64,000 nucleotides of DNA. Origin: Vibrio variabilis (GTDB lineage: Bacteria; Pseudomonadota; Gammaproteobacteria; Enterobacterales; Vibrionaceae). Below the pieces are notes generated by a model, which saw only the letters and a program-made list of their open reading frames with translations, was not told where the DNA came from and ran no database searches. Shown here piece by piece: positions 26,216 to 37,230 of this stretch (positions within the stretch are counted from its first letter, which is position 1; each line of letters starts with the position of its first letter). The DNA lies in the NCBI RefSeq assembly GCF_003263785.1, contig NZ_JYJK01000007.1, forward strand, positions 1 through 64,000, read 5' to 3'. The translations under genes and the position numbers were made by a program.

Positions 26216-27445
26216 TTAGAAAGTAAAGTTCGCGCCAATAAAGTGAACACTCCCGGACATGGTGCCTTGGAAGTCGGCAAAGTCTCCGGAGCGATCGATT
26301 TCGACGTTGCCTAGGTCGGCGTATTCATAGAATAGGTCAATGCGAGTATCACCCAGATGTGTACTTGCACCTAGCGCGTATCGGTATTGTTCGCCTGCTG
26401 GAACGTCTACCCACTGTTTTGTTGGGTCATCTTGAGGCGAAGTCTCATAGGACATCCCAGCGCTTAATAACCAATCGGTGTTGAGTTGATACTCGGCGCC
26501 GAATGCGAACTTCCATACGTCATTCCAATCTCGATCTATGCCTTGCGGGAGAGGGTTGGCGTTCACGACGTCATTGTAAATTTCAGTGGTCTCAAACGAG
26601 CTCCAACGATGATATTGAACGGAAGTAAGCAAGTTAGTCTGCGAGGTAATCTGATAATGTCCACTTAAGTCAATCATGGCAGGGATGATGGAATTGGCTC
26701 CGGCCGCTGCATCAGGCGTATCGGTAACAAGCTTGATATCAATGTCTTTAAAGTCGTGTTCGATCTTGGAGCGGTAACTTAGGCCAATAGACCAATCACT
26801 CTCTTTAAAAAGAACGCCAGTGTTAAAACCGAACGCCCAGTCAGTGCCTAACTCTTGAGTTTCAAGGCCGTCTGTTTTGAGTTCTAGTAACCCGAGGTTG
26901 GCTTGTGCCCCAACTCCTATAGAGACGTTATCAGTCACCTGAAAGCTTAGGGCAGGATTGAATTGTAGTGAACTCATGAATGCTTCATTGAGATGCCCAC
27001 TACCATCCCAGTCGGTACCGTAGTCGACGGCAGAACCAGAGTATGCGGCAACGTTGAAACCTAAATGGATATCTTTATTTAGTTGACGAACATAAAACAA
27101 GCCGCCGTTTGGCATAATGGTTTGCGAGCTAGCATCACCGTTTGGAGACATACCGATGCCTTTAATTGGATTATTAATCGCATTGATGGGGTCAGCGGAG
27201 CCATGAGGGTTACTGTCCTTATAGTGCATTTCTAAGTTAAGGATTAGGGTATTGATGGTTGTGAGTTCATCACCCATTTGCGACATCGTTGCGGGGTTCG
27301 TCCATGATGCGGCCGCAGATGTGCTATTCACACCGTCACCGGCACCCGCAGTCCCAGAGTTAGCGTAAATAGCTTCTTGCATTAGCGTGCCACTTGCATT
27401 CGCTAGGTTAGAAACAATAAGTAGGACAAGAGCGTTTCTTTTCAT
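26216..27445 (-). CDS. FadL/OmpP1/TodX-family outer-membrane transporter
   Basis: 409 residues. A signal peptide (NA-SGTLMQEA) is followed by the family's N-terminal hatch pattern NSGTAGAGDGVNSTSAAASW with NPATMSQM. The barrel ends VHFIGANFTF, a classic terminal-Phe signature. The family imports long-chain fatty acids and other hydrophobic compounds (toluene, steroids). With two SDR enzymes in the same putative regulon, a hydrophobic alcohol or steroid-like substrate is conceivable, but that is inference. Confidence 0.88.
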   Translation of the reverse strand: MKRNALVLLIVSNLANASGTLMQEAIYANSGTAGAGDGVNSTSAAASWTNPATMSQMGDELTTINTLILNLEMHYKDSNPHGSADPINAINNPIKGIGMSPNGDASSQTIMPNGGLFYVRQLNKDIHLGFNVAAYSGSAVDYGTDWDGSGHLNEAFMSSLQFNPALSFQVTDNVSIGVGAQANLGLLELKTDGLETQELGTDWAFGFNTGVLFKESDWSIGLSYRSKIEHDFKDIDIKLVTDTPDAAAGANSIIPAMIDLSGHYQITSQTNLLTSVQYHRWSSFETTEIYNDVVNANPLPQGIDRDWNDVWKFAFGAEYQLNTDWLLSAGMSYETSPQDDPTKQWVDVPAGEQYRYALGASTHLGDTRIDLFYEYADLGNVEIDRSGDFADFQGTMSGSVHFIGANFTF

Positions 27446-27518
27446 TCTTCAGTTCACTGCTTAGTTAAATTAAGGAATTGGTTTTTGGGCAGTGTAGAGA
27501 AGAAAGTGGATGGTTAAA

Positions 27519-27534
27519 TCAGTAATATTACCGC
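27519..27534. promoter_or_regulatory. Locus operator upstream of fadL-like gene
   Basis: TCAGTAATATTACCGC keeps the 16-bp frame, with TTACCGC in place of TTACTGC, 74 bp upstream of the FadL-type start. Confidence 0.5.
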
Positions 27535-27607
27535 TTGGCTATAAAGTGAGATTTAAAAAAGCCGAAAACAAAAGTGCTTTCGGCCTAAAAAATAAGCAAA
27601 CGGTGTG

Positions 27608-28801
27608 TTACTTAATTGGCCATACGTATTTGAGCCACGCCATCATTCGGAAAAGAATCCGTCGAACAATCGAAGTATGCAGAATGTCATTTTCTTCATT
27701 AATGATAACTGCTTGGCCTTGAACACCTAATGGCAAACTATATTGGTCTAGGTCTTGATCAAGTTCGATGATTCCGATGGCAAAGCCATGCTGAGCTAGG
27801 CTACGTGCAGACATAAGAGTACCGTTTGCTTGAACTTCTCCCTCACGCATCGCCGGCAATACTTGTACCAGTTTGCCTGTTAAGACTTTGCCTGGGGCAG
27901 AATCAAGGATCACCTCTGCATTAAGCCCCGGTTTCATGCGCTGCAACGAATTTTGCCAAAACATTCCTGCTATCTGGCGTTTGTTACTCGTCGGCACAAA
28001 TACCATTGAAGGACGCAGCGGTAACGTAACGACACGGAACCCTGGGGCAAGAGCCACTTGCGTCGCAACGCCATCACTCGGTGCTCGAATAATCGTGTTT
28101 TCAAAGTCCAACTGAGCTTGGTGCTTGGTTTCTAGAAGCTGTGCGACGCGTGTGTTTTCGCCGTTTATCATTGAGGTGGTGCTAAGCAAAATGCGGCGCT
28201 CATCCGCTTCGGCAGCAGTGAAGGTCGCGACTGCTGCATCTAACTGTGCTTGAGCGGCTGCATAGAGTTCACGTTGGCGATCTACATCTTGGTCTGTAAA
28301 TGGTGAGTTATCACCGCCATTTGTGTGTGCATCCTTATATCGCTGAAAGGTTGTGAATGTACGGTCTCGGTTTGCTTCGGCTTTAGCAACGGCAGCTTCC
28401 GCTTTATCTGTAATACTTTTGGCTGCTAGCAGCGCTTCTTCGTTTTGGTAGGCATGCGTTTTTGCCTCTTCCAATGCTGCTTCAGCTCTTCTCAAGGCAG
28501 ACATTTGTTTGTCGCTCTTGATGGTATAGAGTATCTCGCCCTTTTTTACAGGGATATTAGGCTGTACAAATACTTCTTCCACGGTGCCAGAAATCTCAGG
28601 AATGATTGGCACGCTGACGAAGTACTCTTTTGAAAACTTGGCGTAGGGGTGGTTGAAATTCATCGCGATCATGATCGTACCCAAGATAGCGATTCCGCCT
28701 AATACGGCTGTGGGGACAGTCCACTTGTTCAACGGGATTTTGAGCAGTTTAAAGATGGCTATACAAATCGCTGTGTAGGTGAGAATAATTAGCATATCCA
28801 T
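27608..28801 (-). CDS. HlyD-family membrane fusion protein (YibH/YiaV-like)
   Basis: 397 residues. Two N-terminal membrane helices (about 1-18 and 30-48) precede the biotinyl-lipoyl half ISGTVEEVFVQPNIPVKKGE, a long Ala/Glu-rich coiled coil (residues ~95-200), the second lipoyl half ENTIIRAPSDGVATQVALAP, and a beta-barrel region. It pairs with the DUF3302 gene ten bases upstream, as E. coli yiaV/yiaW and yibH/yibI do. No ATPase or RND partner is adjacent, also typical of that pair. Confidence 0.85.
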   Translation of the reverse strand: MDMLIILTYTAICIAIFKLLKIPLNKWTVPTAVLGGIAILGTIMIAMNFNHPYAKFSKEYFVSVPIIPEISGTVEEVFVQPNIPVKKGEILYTIKSDKQMSALRRAEAALEEAKTHAYQNEEALLAAKSITDKAEAAVAKAEANRDRTFTTFQRYKDAHTNGGDNSPFTDQDVDRQRELYAAAQAQLDAAVATFTAAEADERRILLSTTSMINGENTRVAQLLETKHQAQLDFENTIIRAPSDGVATQVALAPGFRVVTLPLRPSMVFVPTSNKRQIAGMFWQNSLQRMKPGLNAEVILDSAPGKVLTGKLVQVLPAMREGEVQANGTLMSARSLAQHGFAIGIIELDQDLDQYSLPLGVQGQAVIINEENDILHTSIVRRILFRMMAWLKYVWPIK

Positions 28802-28810
28802 GATAGTGCC

Positions 28811-29134
28811 CTAGTGGTTGCTGTGGGTGCGTATCGCTTTCAGTTCGGCGATTTCTTGTTTAAGAGTAGCGATTTCCAGTTCAAGTTCGTTGCTGCTATT
28901 ACCGCTCATACCCCAGCCAATACCCGGTTTGTATAGCGTTGCCCAGATCCAAAGAAACGGCCAGATTGCATGAAGCGTAAATAGACTTACCCACCCTGCG
29001 ACATGAATCGCGTCTTGGTGAGGGTGATTGCGTTTATGTGCTATTTCATAAGGAATATCGTGGATAACGATGATGCCGTAAAAAATGGTGAGTCCTACAA
29101 AGAAGACTAAAAATAGAGCGAAGTAGTCCAGCAT
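28811..29134 (-). CDS. DUF3302 inner-membrane protein (YibI/YiaW-like)
   Basis: 107 residues with two membrane helices (about 3-24 and 45-66) and a C-terminal coiled-coil-like ELELEIATLKQEIAELKAIR. Conserved features include IVIHDIPYEIAHKRNHPHQD and HAIWPFLWIWATLYKPG. DUF3302 proteins accompany HlyD-type partners; the function is unknown. It is first in its two-gene operon, with the locus palindrome in its promoter. Confidence 0.8.
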   Translation of the reverse strand: MLDYFALFLVFFVGLTIFYGIIVIHDIPYEIAHKRNHPHQDAIHVAGWVSLFTLHAIWPFLWIWATLYKPGIGWGMSGNSSNELELEIATLKQEIAELKAIRTHSNH

Positions 29135-29309
29135 GATTATGTTTCCATTAATTGAAATGTAATGAACTTTCGTTACACAGGCAGAGAAAGTCGCAGGAAT
29201 AATAAATGGCTGAAAAAAAGAGCTATAGAGTAGATTTACTGTGTTTTGGAAATGATTTGTGAACTGTGAAATCGATACGGATAGCCATCACACTAGCTCT
29301 AGGTTGAAT

Positions 29310-29326
29310 GCAGTAATAAGTACTGT
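29310..29326. promoter_or_regulatory. Locus operator in divergent promoter
   Basis: GCAGTAATAAGTACTGT has arms GCAGTA/TACTGT. It lies between the DUF3302 gene and the divergent SDR gene at 29408 and could control both. Confidence 0.5.
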
Positions 29327-29407
29327 ATTAATGTAAACGTACAGAATCTAGCATGCGCTCATTATTTTATTGATTTCGTTTTCAAATATAAATACTGAGA
29401 GTTCACC

Positions 29408-30220
29408 ATGAAAAGTGTAATGAATAAAAATGTCCTCGTAACTGGCGGTGCTATGGGTATGGGCAAAGCTTATGTGATTCGCGCAATTAAAGATGGTGCG
29501 AAGAACATAGTGATCTGGGATATGAACGAAGAAGCAATGCAAGCCACGAAAGAGGAACTTAGTAACGGCAGAACGGAAATTCATACCTTCAAAGTCGATG
29601 TGACAGACACAGAGTTAGTGTACCGGACAGCAGAGGAAGTGCTGACGTCTGTCGGCGCCATCGATCTTCTAATCAATAACGCGGGTATCGTTGTTTCAGA
29701 GCACTTCATCGAGCACGATCCTAAGAAAATTGACCTGTCTATGCAGATCAACAGCACTGCACCTATGCACGTCACACGAGCATTTCTACCAGCAATGGCG
29801 GATCGTAATGACTGTCATATTGTAAACATTGCTTCTGGTGCAGGGTTGATGTACTGCCCGCGAATTATCGTCTACTGTGCAAGTAAGTGGGCGATGCTAG
29901 GCTGGTCACAAGGCTTGCGTGTTGAGCTTAAAGAGACGCTGCCGCATATCAAAGTCACGACGGTAACGCCTGGTCACATTGATACTGGAATGTTCGAGGG
30001 AGCTCACTCTAAGTTTCTACCGCTGATCTCAATAGACACTATGGTGGATGCGGTATGGAACGGCATAAAGAAAGACAAAGCCATGGTGGCACGCCCACGT
30101 GCAGTTGGCTTGCTGCCACTTGTGCGAGGTATTTTAGGGCTGAAAGGCTTTGACTGGCTGCTTAAAGTCTCGGGTACTAATGACTTTATGGCTGGTCATG
30201 AGGATAACCGTAAAAAGTAG
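29408..30220 (+). CDS. Short-chain dehydrogenase/reductase (SDR)
   Basis: 270 residues. The TGGAMGMG cofactor loop is followed by IVIWDMNEEA, where the acidic residue after the second strand favours NAD. LLINNAGIV, the catalytic IASGAGLMYCPRIIVYCASK (Ser, Tyr-x3-Lys) and TPGHIDTGMF complete the fold. The C-terminus extends past the core. A start at 29423 is an alternative. It is a different branch from the SDR at 22821, so the locus holds two distinct dehydrogenases. Confidence 0.9.
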   Translation: MKSVMNKNVLVTGGAMGMGKAYVIRAIKDGAKNIVIWDMNEEAMQATKEELSNGRTEIHTFKVDVTDTELVYRTAEEVLTSVGAIDLLINNAGIVVSEHFIEHDPKKIDLSMQINSTAPMHVTRAFLPAMADRNDCHIVNIASGAGLMYCPRIIVYCASKWAMLGWSQGLRVELKETLPHIKVTTVTPGHIDTGMFEGAHSKFLPLISIDTMVDAVWNGIKKDKAMVARPRAVGLLPLVRGILGLKGFDWLLKVSGTNDFMAGHEDNRKK

Positions 30221-30240
30221 ATACCCACTGTAAAAAAATG

Positions 30241-30272
30241 AATAAGGCTTTATCAATAGATAAAGCCTTATT
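30241..30272. terminator. Strong bidirectional terminator hairpin
   Basis: A 14-bp perfect stem (AATAAGGCTTTATC / GATAAAGCCTTATT) with an AATA loop lies between the convergent SDR and LuxR genes. Confidence 0.75.
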
Positions 30273-30335
30273 CAATCGTGTTTCATTGAGCCTAGAGTCC
30301 CTAGCTCGTTCGAAAGCGCATAAGTTTGTGGTAGC

Positions 30336-31117
30336 TTAGGATGCTTCTATTCCTAGACCATTTCGTAGTGCAAACTGAACCAGTTCAGTGTGATTATCTA
30401 ACTCAAGCGTGTCCAACATTCGATATTTGTGAGATTCGATGGTCCTTGGGCTGAGAAACAGTTTTTCAGCACACTGCTTTGCAGTAAAACCTTGCGCCAA
30501 CAATGCTAAGACTTTGCATTGTTTTTTGCTGAGTCTGAGTAGTTTCTCGCTCTCGTCTATTGGCGATTCGCTGCCTTGGTTTAGGCTTTTTGTCACCGTC
30601 GAGTGTTGCCAATACACCAGCCAAATATCACACAGTACTTTGAGTTGATTAACCTCTTCCTCAGATAAACTCGTTTGGTCATCACGAAAACGAGAGAAAG
30701 CAAGTGCTCCCCATACCTGTCCAAATAACTCTAAACGCACAATGCCGTGCCAGCGACCACCTTCTGCATGTAGTTCGCGAAGAGTGCTGATGTTTGATTT
30801 TTCTAGTTCTTGGCTGTTGAACATCTGATACTTGCTTTTGGAGCGAAGCAATTTTAAGTATCTTGGTAGTTACCGACAACGAACTTTTCTTTTTCTAAAG
30901 GTGGAATGTGACTTTGCGAAACGGAAACAGTTTTTCCGTCATTGAGTAAAATCATCGAGTTTGGGAACAGCGTTAAACGATCTAGGTTAAACCACTCCAA
31001 ACCTTGTTTTGCCAGTTCAAGAAAACTGCTATCGAAATCTTGCGCACGACATGAGGCCAGAGTAGTGACTTGGTATTGTATCAATTGTTCAAAACTTGAA
31101 ATTGCTTTTATACTCAT
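30336..31117 (-). CDS. LuxR-family regulator with GAF-like sensor (frameshift)
   Basis: The N-terminal ~160 residues look like a GAF domain (LTLFPNSMILL, GGRWHGIVRLELFGQVWGAL, FSRFRDDQTSLSEEEVNQLK). The C-terminal LuxR helix-turn-helix is LSKKQCKVLALLAQGFTAKQ then CAEKLFLSPRTIESHKYRML. The frame breaks near 30857; one added A gives NYQRYLKLLRSKSKYQMF and joins the two parts into ~260 residues. It is divergent from sulfatase 2, with two copies of the locus palindrome in between, so it is the leading candidate for the regulator that reads that operator. Confidence 0.75.
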
Positions 31118-31191
31118 AACGTTCCCATTTAACTGACGAACTCTTAAAATAGCTTACCAGCCAATTTTATGTCAACATGAAATTCAACAGT

Positions 31192-31207
31192 ACAGGAGAT
31201 TTACTGT
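31192..31207. promoter_or_regulatory. Locus operator, degenerate copy near LuxR start
   Basis: ACAGGAGATTTACTGT keeps the right half (TTACTG) and the 16-bp frame. It lies 74 bp upstream of the LuxR gene. Confidence 0.4.
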
Positions 31208-31295
31208 ATGAACTGACTTTTTATTATTTTATATTGTCATGTTCTCTAATGAAATAAATCATTGTCTTTGTGCTCTATGAGTTAAATATTGAATT

Positions 31296-31311
31296 GCAGT
31301 AAACTTACTGC
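31296..31311. promoter_or_regulatory. Locus operator upstream of sulfatase 2
   Basis: GCAGTAAACTTACTGC has perfect GCAGTAA/TTACTGC arms, 71 bp upstream of the sulfatase start. This position is close to a -35 region and fits an activator site. Confidence 0.65.
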
Positions 31312-31381
31312 TTACCTGTTATCCCAATCATCGAATAATAGCTCTCAATTCAACTACCCTTTAAATTATAAGGTCTGAGCT

Positions 31382-32961
31382 ATGTTTAACAAAAAAACGT
31401 TCTTGCAACTAGCGGTAGGGGCTGCGTTAACGGCAACTTCTATGGCAAGCTTTGCAACCACCGATATGACCCGCCCCAACATTCTAGCTATCTGGGGCGA
31501 TGATATTGGTATCGACAACATTTCTGCTTACACTCGCGGTCAAGCGGGTCACTGGACTCCAAACATCGACCGTATCGCTAATGAGGGTGTTCTATTTACT
31601 GATTTCTACGGTGAGAACTCTTGTACTGCAGGCCGATCCGCATTCATCACGGGTCAACATCCAATGCGAACGGGTTTGACTAAGGTAGGCATGCCGGGTG
31701 CCGCTGAGGGTATGAAGCCAGAAGATCCAACGATCGCGACCATGCTAAAAGCAAAAGGTTATATGACCGGACAGTTTGGTAAGAATCACCTAGGGGATAG
31801 AGACGAGCATCTGCCAACGGCGCACGGTTTTGACGAGTTTATGGGTAGCTTGTACCACCTAAATGCCGAAGAAGAGCCTGAGCACCCGGATTATCCAAAA
31901 AATCCTGAGTTTAAGAAACGTTTTGGTCCTCGTGGCGTCATCCATTCATACGCTGATGGACGCATCGAAGATACAGGTGCATTGACTATCAAGCGAATGG
32001 AAACCGTGGATGAGGAGTTCCTTGAAGGTGCGCTAGACTTTATTGACCGTGCTCATAAAGAGAACAAGCCATTTTTTGTATGGTTCAACTCGACTCGAAT
32101 GCACGTTTGGACTCACCTAAAAGAAGAGTCAAAGGGCATCTCCAAGCGCGGTGGGCTATACGGTGATGGTATGGTTGAGCATGATAACATGGTTGGCCAA
32201 CTGTTGGATAAACTAGATGAGCTAAACATCGCGGACAATACCATCGTTTCCTATACCACCGATAATGGAGCGGAGAAATGGTCTTGGCCAGACGGTGCAA
32301 CGTCTCGTTTCTACGGTGAGAAAAACTCGACTTGGGAAGGGGCTTCCGTGTACCCGCGATGATGCGTTGGCCAAATAAGATCCCTGCTGGTAGCGTTGCC
32401 AATGAAATCGCGGCACACAACGACTGGGCGCCGACGTTTCTGGCGGCTGCGGGTGAAGACAACCTGAAAGAAGAACTGAAAAAAGGCAAAAAGCTCAATG
32501 GTAAGGATTACAAAGTTCACCTAGATGGTTTCAATTTAATGCCAGCGCTTAAAGAAGGTAAGAACACAACGGCCGATAGCAATCCTAACTGGCCACGTAA
32601 GGGCTATGTATATGCAGCAGATGATGGCCACATTTCTGCAGTGCGTATGGGTGACTGGAAAGTCATGTTTACCGTAAACGAATGTCACGGTATTAAGACT
32701 TGGCAATGTCAGTTTGAGGAGTTGCGTTTCCCTTATATCTTCAATCTACGTCAAGACCCGTACGAAAACGCGCACCTAGACGGCGTCGGCTACCCGCAGT
32801 GGCAAGTTGAGCACCTACCGTACATGTACATGGGAGCGGCTTATACGTTCCAGTTCTTACAAACATTCCAAGAGTTCCCACCTCGTCAAGTACCGGGTTC
32901 GTTCTCTATCGACCAAATCGTTGACAAGATGCAAATCTGGCAGCGCGCACAATACCAATAA
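31382..32961 (+). CDS. Cys-type sulfatase, periplasmic (frameshift at a G run)
   Basis: A signal peptide (~25 residues, ASFA-TTD) is followed by WGDDIGIDN at the metal site. The formylglycine motif CTAGRSAFITGQ has its target at Cys81 (C-x-A-x-R form). KNHLGD and TTDNGAEKWSWPDG follow. The frame breaks at 32338-32341 (GGGG); five G gives TWEGGFRVPAMMRWPNKIP, a near-universal sulfatase stretch. Restored length is ~526 residues. With CxAxR rather than CxPxR, activation by a radical-SAM maturase (37231) is expected. Substrate unknown. Confidence 0.88.
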
Positions 32962-32991
32962 TTTTACTCATCTATCGGGAATGAGTTATCG

Positions 32992-33022
32992 ATAGGCAGG
33001 TAATTCGCTTGCCTATTTTTTT
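32992..33022 (+). terminator. Terminator of sulfatase 2
   Basis: Stem ATAGGCA (32992-32998) / TGCCTAT (33010-33016) followed by a run of seven T. Confidence 0.75.
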
Positions 33023-33201
33023 ATTTTGCTAGCATGCAGTCACTACATAGCGAGATTTACGTCGAGTATGAAAGTAGACTAATGTCATGTTGTTGAAAAA
33101 GAGTTTGTTTTTATCACCCAGACGGGGGTGAGAAGTCATCGCTTCATGGATTAGGGTTATTGCGAAAATACAATAATCTAGTGACTTAATTGGAGGTCAG
33201 C

Positions 33202-36200
33202 ATGAAGTACAACAAGGTTGCGCTAGCTTTAGGATTTACTGGTATGGTGGGGTTAGTAGGCTGTGGTGATAGCTCTAGTTCACCACCGAATAGTAATCCC
33301 TCACAATTCACCCATGAAATAAAAGCTATCGATGGTTACTTGCAAAACGCCAAGGTGTGGCTCGATCTAAACGGAAATTTTAAGCACGATAGCGATGAAC
33401 CAAGCGCGATGTCTGGAGCAGGGGGAAAGGCTGTCCTAGATGTTGCACAAATGGTTGAACAAGGGATGGCTCCCAACTCTTATCAGGTTGTTGTTCAGGC
33501 CATTGCCGGCGAAACCATAGATGAAGATAAGCCTGATGAACGAGTTTCCTCTGGATTTACTATGTCAGCGCCTGCTGGTGCAGTAAACGTCACGCCACTT
33601 TCCACTCTCGTTAACATTAAGCTTTCTGAGTCTGTTACCGAGGACATGAGTGCTGATAAAGTCGCTGAAGTAAAGCAACAAGCTGTTTCGGAGCTCGCTT
33701 CCGAGTTGGGTATCGATGAAAGTGCGATTCTCAGCGATTATATTGCTGATAAAAGCCATGACGATCAAAATAAGTCAGACGCCGCCCAGCAAGCAGCCTA
33801 CGCGGCACGAAGCATTGTCGAATCGGGTCAAGTGCTTCCAGAAACCCCTCAAGAAATGAGTGAGGTTGTCGAACAAGTCAAGCAATCAGATACTGAAACG
33901 GACTTTGAAAAATTGGCTTCCGTAGTCAACAACGAGATCAAAAAAGAAGTTGAGGAAACCCCAGATCCTCAGATGCTAGAAGATGCACAACCTGCTATCG
34001 ATAAAGACGCAGATATGGTTAGTGACAGTGACCAAGATGGTGTACCTGACGAGTTAGACCCTTTTCCAGAAGACAGTAGTGAATGGATGGACAACGATGA
34101 CGATGGCATTGGTGACCATACCGATGTTGACGATGACAATGACGGCATCAATGATGAGCATGATCACTATCCACTAGATGCTAAACGAGCGGGTGATCCA
34201 GATGGTGATGGTATTGATAGTGTTAACGACCAGTTCCCTTACGATTTCGATAACGATAGCCACCCTGACGCGGAGGATGCATTTCCTAAAGACCCTACGG
34301 AGTGGCTAGATAGCGACGGTGACAAGGTTGGTGATAATTCGGACAGGTTCCCTGATGATCCAAAAGAGTGGGCTGATTCTGATGGCGACAAACACGGCGA
34401 CAACAGTGATGCTTTCCCGAACGATCCAGCGGAGTGGGCAGACACAGATGATGACAGCTATGGCGACAATTCGGATGCGTTTCCTGACAATCCGAACGAG
34501 TGGAGTGACAGCGATCAGGACGGATTTGGCGACAATAGCGACATTTTCCCAGATGATGCGGAAAAATCCGTTGCTGATGTCGTAACCACTCAAGAAGCGA
34601 CTCAACCTGTCATTTTCTTAGTGTGCGAGAAACCCTTAGAGCTGAAAATTTCAATTACTCAAACTGTCGAAACTCTCAACAATGGGTCATTGCGCACTAA
34701 GCTCGATAAACAGTACTGGAGTTTGAATGATCAGTTAGTTGGTCAAGAAGAAAGTGTGGAGCTACAAACTGGTAACCAGTTTACTCGTATTATCGAGTTC
34801 AGCTATGACTTTAACTTAGATGGCGAGAGCTCTTTCGTTGGCACAGTTTTCGATCTAGGAGAACGAACGCCAACACTAGAAAAGCACTACAGTTATATCG
34901 ATGAGTCTGCAGCTGCAACTGAAGGTTGCGACAATGGTGGTGGGCGAATATTTGATAACGTTAACTTCACATCTCGCACTCACCCCACAGATTTGACCGG
35001 CGTAGATACTGTGCAATACGTTACTAAGTCGATTAAAGAACAGTCTGACTTAACAGTTGTCGATAGCCAAACGACTCAATACGATGTTGTAGGATTCGAT
35101 TATCAAGATTTACAGGGTAATACATCAAATTATGCCCGTCATGACAAGCTCACAAATGAAGGGCTGCTATCTATCAGTGCCCTTATTGAACATGACTGGG
35201 AAGCCGATGGCACTATAAATCGCACCCAGGCTTTCACCATTGAGGATACAGGTTACTCATATAGTATTTTTGGCCCAGTTTGGGCCAACCCGACTGACGG
35301 TCAGTTACACGAATACGCTGACTATAACTTTACTACTGGTAACTGGGATAACCTGACACCTTATTGGTATGAGTTAACAACGCAGGTTAACCAAGATGGA
35401 CGTACACAGAGTTCAGGTAAACGCTATCTCCTCAATCAGGAGAATGAGGCCAATACCAAGCTTGATGAAGCACTGCTTTTCCATGAGTGGGACAACCTCA
35501 TCACTGTGGTCTCTGATGGAGAGCGCACCGAATACGTTGCATGGAATCATTACCACCTAGCAGGCTATGAGTTTACTAGTTCAGCCGATGATTTAGGTCA
35601 AGCTTATCGAGTGAGTCAAAAACATGATAACGGCCTGTGGATATCCTATTCATTTGATGAGTGGGGCTCTCGAAGTGTGCAAGACCTGCCAACACTGGTT
35701 GAGAATGCTCGTTCGGGCGGTGCAGAGTTAACCAAGATCAACAGTGATATCATACCGGGACTTCATCGCTACGCAGCGGCTTTGCCAAATCAGAGTTTCC
35801 AATACTCTGATGAGGGTGAAGCGCTAAACTGGTATGTCGTTAGCCAGAATCCAGGGATCACTGATGGCACGCCGACTTTATTGGAACTGCAACTTATCGA
35901 CCATGGTATCAAACCAAATTGGTATGTTGGTACGGCGAGTACTGACATCATCGTAATGCTGCCAAAAGATCCAGATAATATTTGGAATTGGTACAACTCT
36001 TTCTATCGCATGTATCTACAAACCTATGCAATGGATACGTCACCAAATAACTTTAGTTGGGCTAATGATCTCGGGTACTTTTTCTTGGATGATGGTTTGG
36101 CTTACTCCAAGTTGGATGAATTACTAAACCCCGAGTACCGAGTATGTACGTCTGAGAATCGAGAATCGTCTGGAGATGCTCTAGAGGATTATCCATCTTT

Positions 36201-37010
36201 CCACCATTCCGCCAATGTATGTGGCTATATCGGAATTGACGAGTCCTATCTGAATGACGTTACTCTGTACTTTACCGAGCAGCAAGAGCAAGGAGAAAAT
36301 GAACTCGCTATTACCTTCAAACAAGGGGGACGGGTGATATCAAAGCCAGCCTACAAGGTTACGATCGAGTCTTTAATTGGTATATCAATTCTGACGGTAT
36401 CATTGAGTTGGCATTTGATGATGGTAATACAACTTACCTAGCCTATATCGCTTCTAATGATGAGAGCTTTAGCTTCTTGGGATTCCATTATTGGGAAGAG
36501 AACGGTGTGTCATATCGATCAGTTGAAGGTAATGAGTTCTTCACGACCAAACCTTATTCCGTGTGTTATGAGAATGATACCGAGTGGGATGATGAGAATG
36601 ACAGACCAGTCGTAAATGCGACTTTTGAAGCGTTTCAAACCGCTGTTAATGACTGTGGCGGACAAATCAACATCACTGAAGAGATGGTTGAAGGGTTAGT
36701 GCTATATGATTACAACGAAGGTAAAGACCGATTGCGAGTATGGGAATTTGGGGCTGATGGCGTCGTGACTCGTACCGAAGGTAGTACCGTCAAGACTTGG
36801 GACTGGAGTATTGACGAGAACGGCTATATTTTTGTCGATATTGAGAAAGATGCCGGAGACATATTGTATATCGCACTTATGGGTATTCACGATGATAAGT
36901 ATAGCCTGAAGATATTCTCCCAATGGCCGGCAGGAGGAGAACTCATTGGTGAAATATACGGTGATGAGTACTTTATTAGCAATCCAAAAGCCTTGTCTGA
37001 TGTAAATTGA
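33202..37010 (+). CDS. Large lipoprotein with thrombospondin type-3-like calcium repeats (frameshift)
   Basis: The start is the ATG at 33202 (GGAGG upstream). The signal peptide ends in the lipobox LVGC. Residues ~25-250 form an Ala/Gln/Glu-rich region including YLQNAKVWLDLNGNFKHDSD. Residues ~270-455 are Asp-rich TSP3-type repeats (SDSDQDGVPDELDPFPED and about eight relatives). The remaining ~800 residues are beta-rich and unassigned. The frame breaks near 36376 (TTT, four T expected); the added T gives ESFNWYINSDGIIELAFDDG and a total of ~1270 residues. It is presumably an outer-membrane, surface-exposed, calcium-stabilised protein. It lies between sulfatase 2 and its maturase, so it may bind the sulfated polymer. 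Confidence 0.75.
34020..34560 (+). repeat. TSP3-like Asp-rich repeat array inside the lipoprotein gene
   Basis: About nine units of the pattern D-S-D-x-D-x-x-G-D-N-S-D-x-F-P-x-D-P-x-EW, best preserved from 34260 to 34560 (units of ~20-22 codons). Nucleotide copies differ, so the array is an old protein repeat rather than a recent duplication. Confidence 0.8.
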
Positions 37011-37067
37011 AATACCCAAAGGTAAGCTTGCTATCAAAGTAGAACTTCGAGATTAGAAGTTCTTACT

Positions 37068-37106
37068 GTGCCCCCACGCTGCGTTTTGCATGTGGGGGCA
37101 CTTTTT
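37068..37106 (+). terminator. Rho-independent terminator
   Basis: Stem GTGCCCCCAC (37068-37077) / GTGGGGGCAC (37092-37101), then TTTTT. It ends the lipoprotein transcript and separates it from the maturase operon. Confidence 0.9.
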
Positions 37107-37159
37107 ATGCCAGCTGGAATCAGCACTGGGCGTTTGTCACAAGTACATCGTTCCAATAA

Positions 37160-37175
37160 GCAGTATTTATACTGA
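37160..37175. promoter_or_regulatory. Locus operator upstream of maturase 2
   Basis: GCAGTATTTATACTGA has arms GCAGTA/TACTG in the 16-bp frame, 56 bp upstream of the maturase start, so it could control the whole MoxR-Bat operon. Confidence 0.55.
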
Positions 37176-37230
37176 TTACTCAAAGTCGCTCTCTTCATAC
37201 TATGGATACAAATCATGAAGGGGAGCCACA

